From: Ferrimonas aestuarii
Lineage (GTDB): Bacteria; Pseudomonadota; Gammaproteobacteria; Enterobacterales; Shewanellaceae
Reading direction: 5' to 3'
Assembly (NCBI RefSeq): GCF_005116665.1
Contig: NZ_SWCJ01000002.1
Coordinates: forward strand, 248,001-312,000
Length of the DNA: 64,000 nt
The notes under the pieces are model-generated. The model did no database searches. It worked only from the letters and a program-made list of their open reading frames with translations, and was not told the origin of the DNA. Made by a program: the position numbers and the translations under genes. Shown one piece after another: positions 63,960-64,000 of the stretch. How positions within the stretch are numbered: the stretch's first letter is position 1; every line of letters starts with the position of its first letter.

Positions 63960-64000
63960 TTACAACAACACCTTAGCCAGTGCCGATTCAATATCTTGAT
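63960..64000 (-). CDS. tmk: thymidylate kinase, C-terminal fragment
   Basis: Only the last 12 codons are present (ending ESALAKVLL), followed by TAA one base before the holB GTG. The sequence alone cannot prove identity; tmk directly upstream of holB is the usual arrangement in gammaproteobacteria. Confidence 0.5.
   Translation of the reverse strand, partial: QDIESALAKVLL

Noticed and set aside
1..64000. CRISPR arrays, tRNA or rRNA genes, prophage or defence island
   Set aside because: No regularly spaced repeats, cloverleaf sequences or clustered phage or defence genes were seen on reading both strands; short tRNA-like segments could still be missed by eye.

Overview
This 64 kb window reads as an ordinary piece of chromosome from a marine-type gammaproteobacterium of the order Alteromonadales. 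The gene content and order look close to Shewanella, Ferrimonas or Paraferrimonas: ccoNOQP with FNR sites, fabA beside a Lon-family protease, pyrD-zapC-rlmL-uup, pepN-prc-proQ-letAB-rsmF, and tmk-holB-pilZ-tatD. The lineage call is inference from synteny and protein resemblance; no 16S rRNA or tRNA gene is present. Most genes are on the minus strand.

Region by region. 1-3.6 kb: the cbb3 cytochrome oxidase operon ccoNOQP (ccoP cut by the window edge) and a divergent small lipoprotein, with a perfect FNR box between them. 3.6-7.5 kb: an orphan tyrosine recombinase preceded by two abutting palindromes, a small-molecule-kinase-like protein and a GltS-family transporter. 7.5-17.3 kb: a complete chemosensory operon, STAS-cheY-cheA-cheW-cheW-aer2-cheR-cheD-cheB-mcp, with the gene order of the F7 systems of Vibrio cholerae cluster III and Pseudomonas che2. 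Its soluble receptor has three PAS domains with haem-PAS-like residues and a CheR-tethering tail. 17.4-20.5 kb: a YebC/YeeN regulator, a stand-alone trpB and a lipoprotein. 20.5-25.4 kb: a second tyrosine recombinase divergent from a LonB/YcbZ-type protease, with a near-consensus LexA box in the shared promoter and a dif-like 10-6-10 palindrome beyond the recombinase 3' end; then fabA with a FabR-like operator, a glutathione peroxidase and the short gene rmf. 25.5-38.6 kb: a DUF3466 secreted protein, uup, a glutaredoxin-like gene, rlmL, zapC, pyrD and the giant NAD-glutamate dehydrogenase.

38.9-46 kb: a four-gene envelope cluster (DUF1302 barrel, DUF1329, YCF48-like propeller, RND/MMPL permease) that looks like a trans-envelope lipid or hydrophobic-compound export or trafficking unit. 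46-54.4 kb: DUF2835, pepN, an NSS sodium symporter, and the operon msrC-hypothetical-proQ-prc. 54.5-58.3 kb: LetAB-type phospholipid transport, with LetA split into two genes and a seven-MCE-domain LetB. 58.3-64 kb: a fused SpmA-SpmB protein, rsmF, a decayed IS200-type element whose transposase has a +1 frameshift, then tatD, pilZ, holB and the last codons of tmk.

There is no prophage, CRISPR array, tRNA or defence island. The parts least explained by routine annotation are the two orphan tyrosine recombinases with nearby palindromes (one under probable SOS control), the stand-alone TrpB, and the DUF1302/DUF1329/RND operon with its promoter-spanning inverted repeat.
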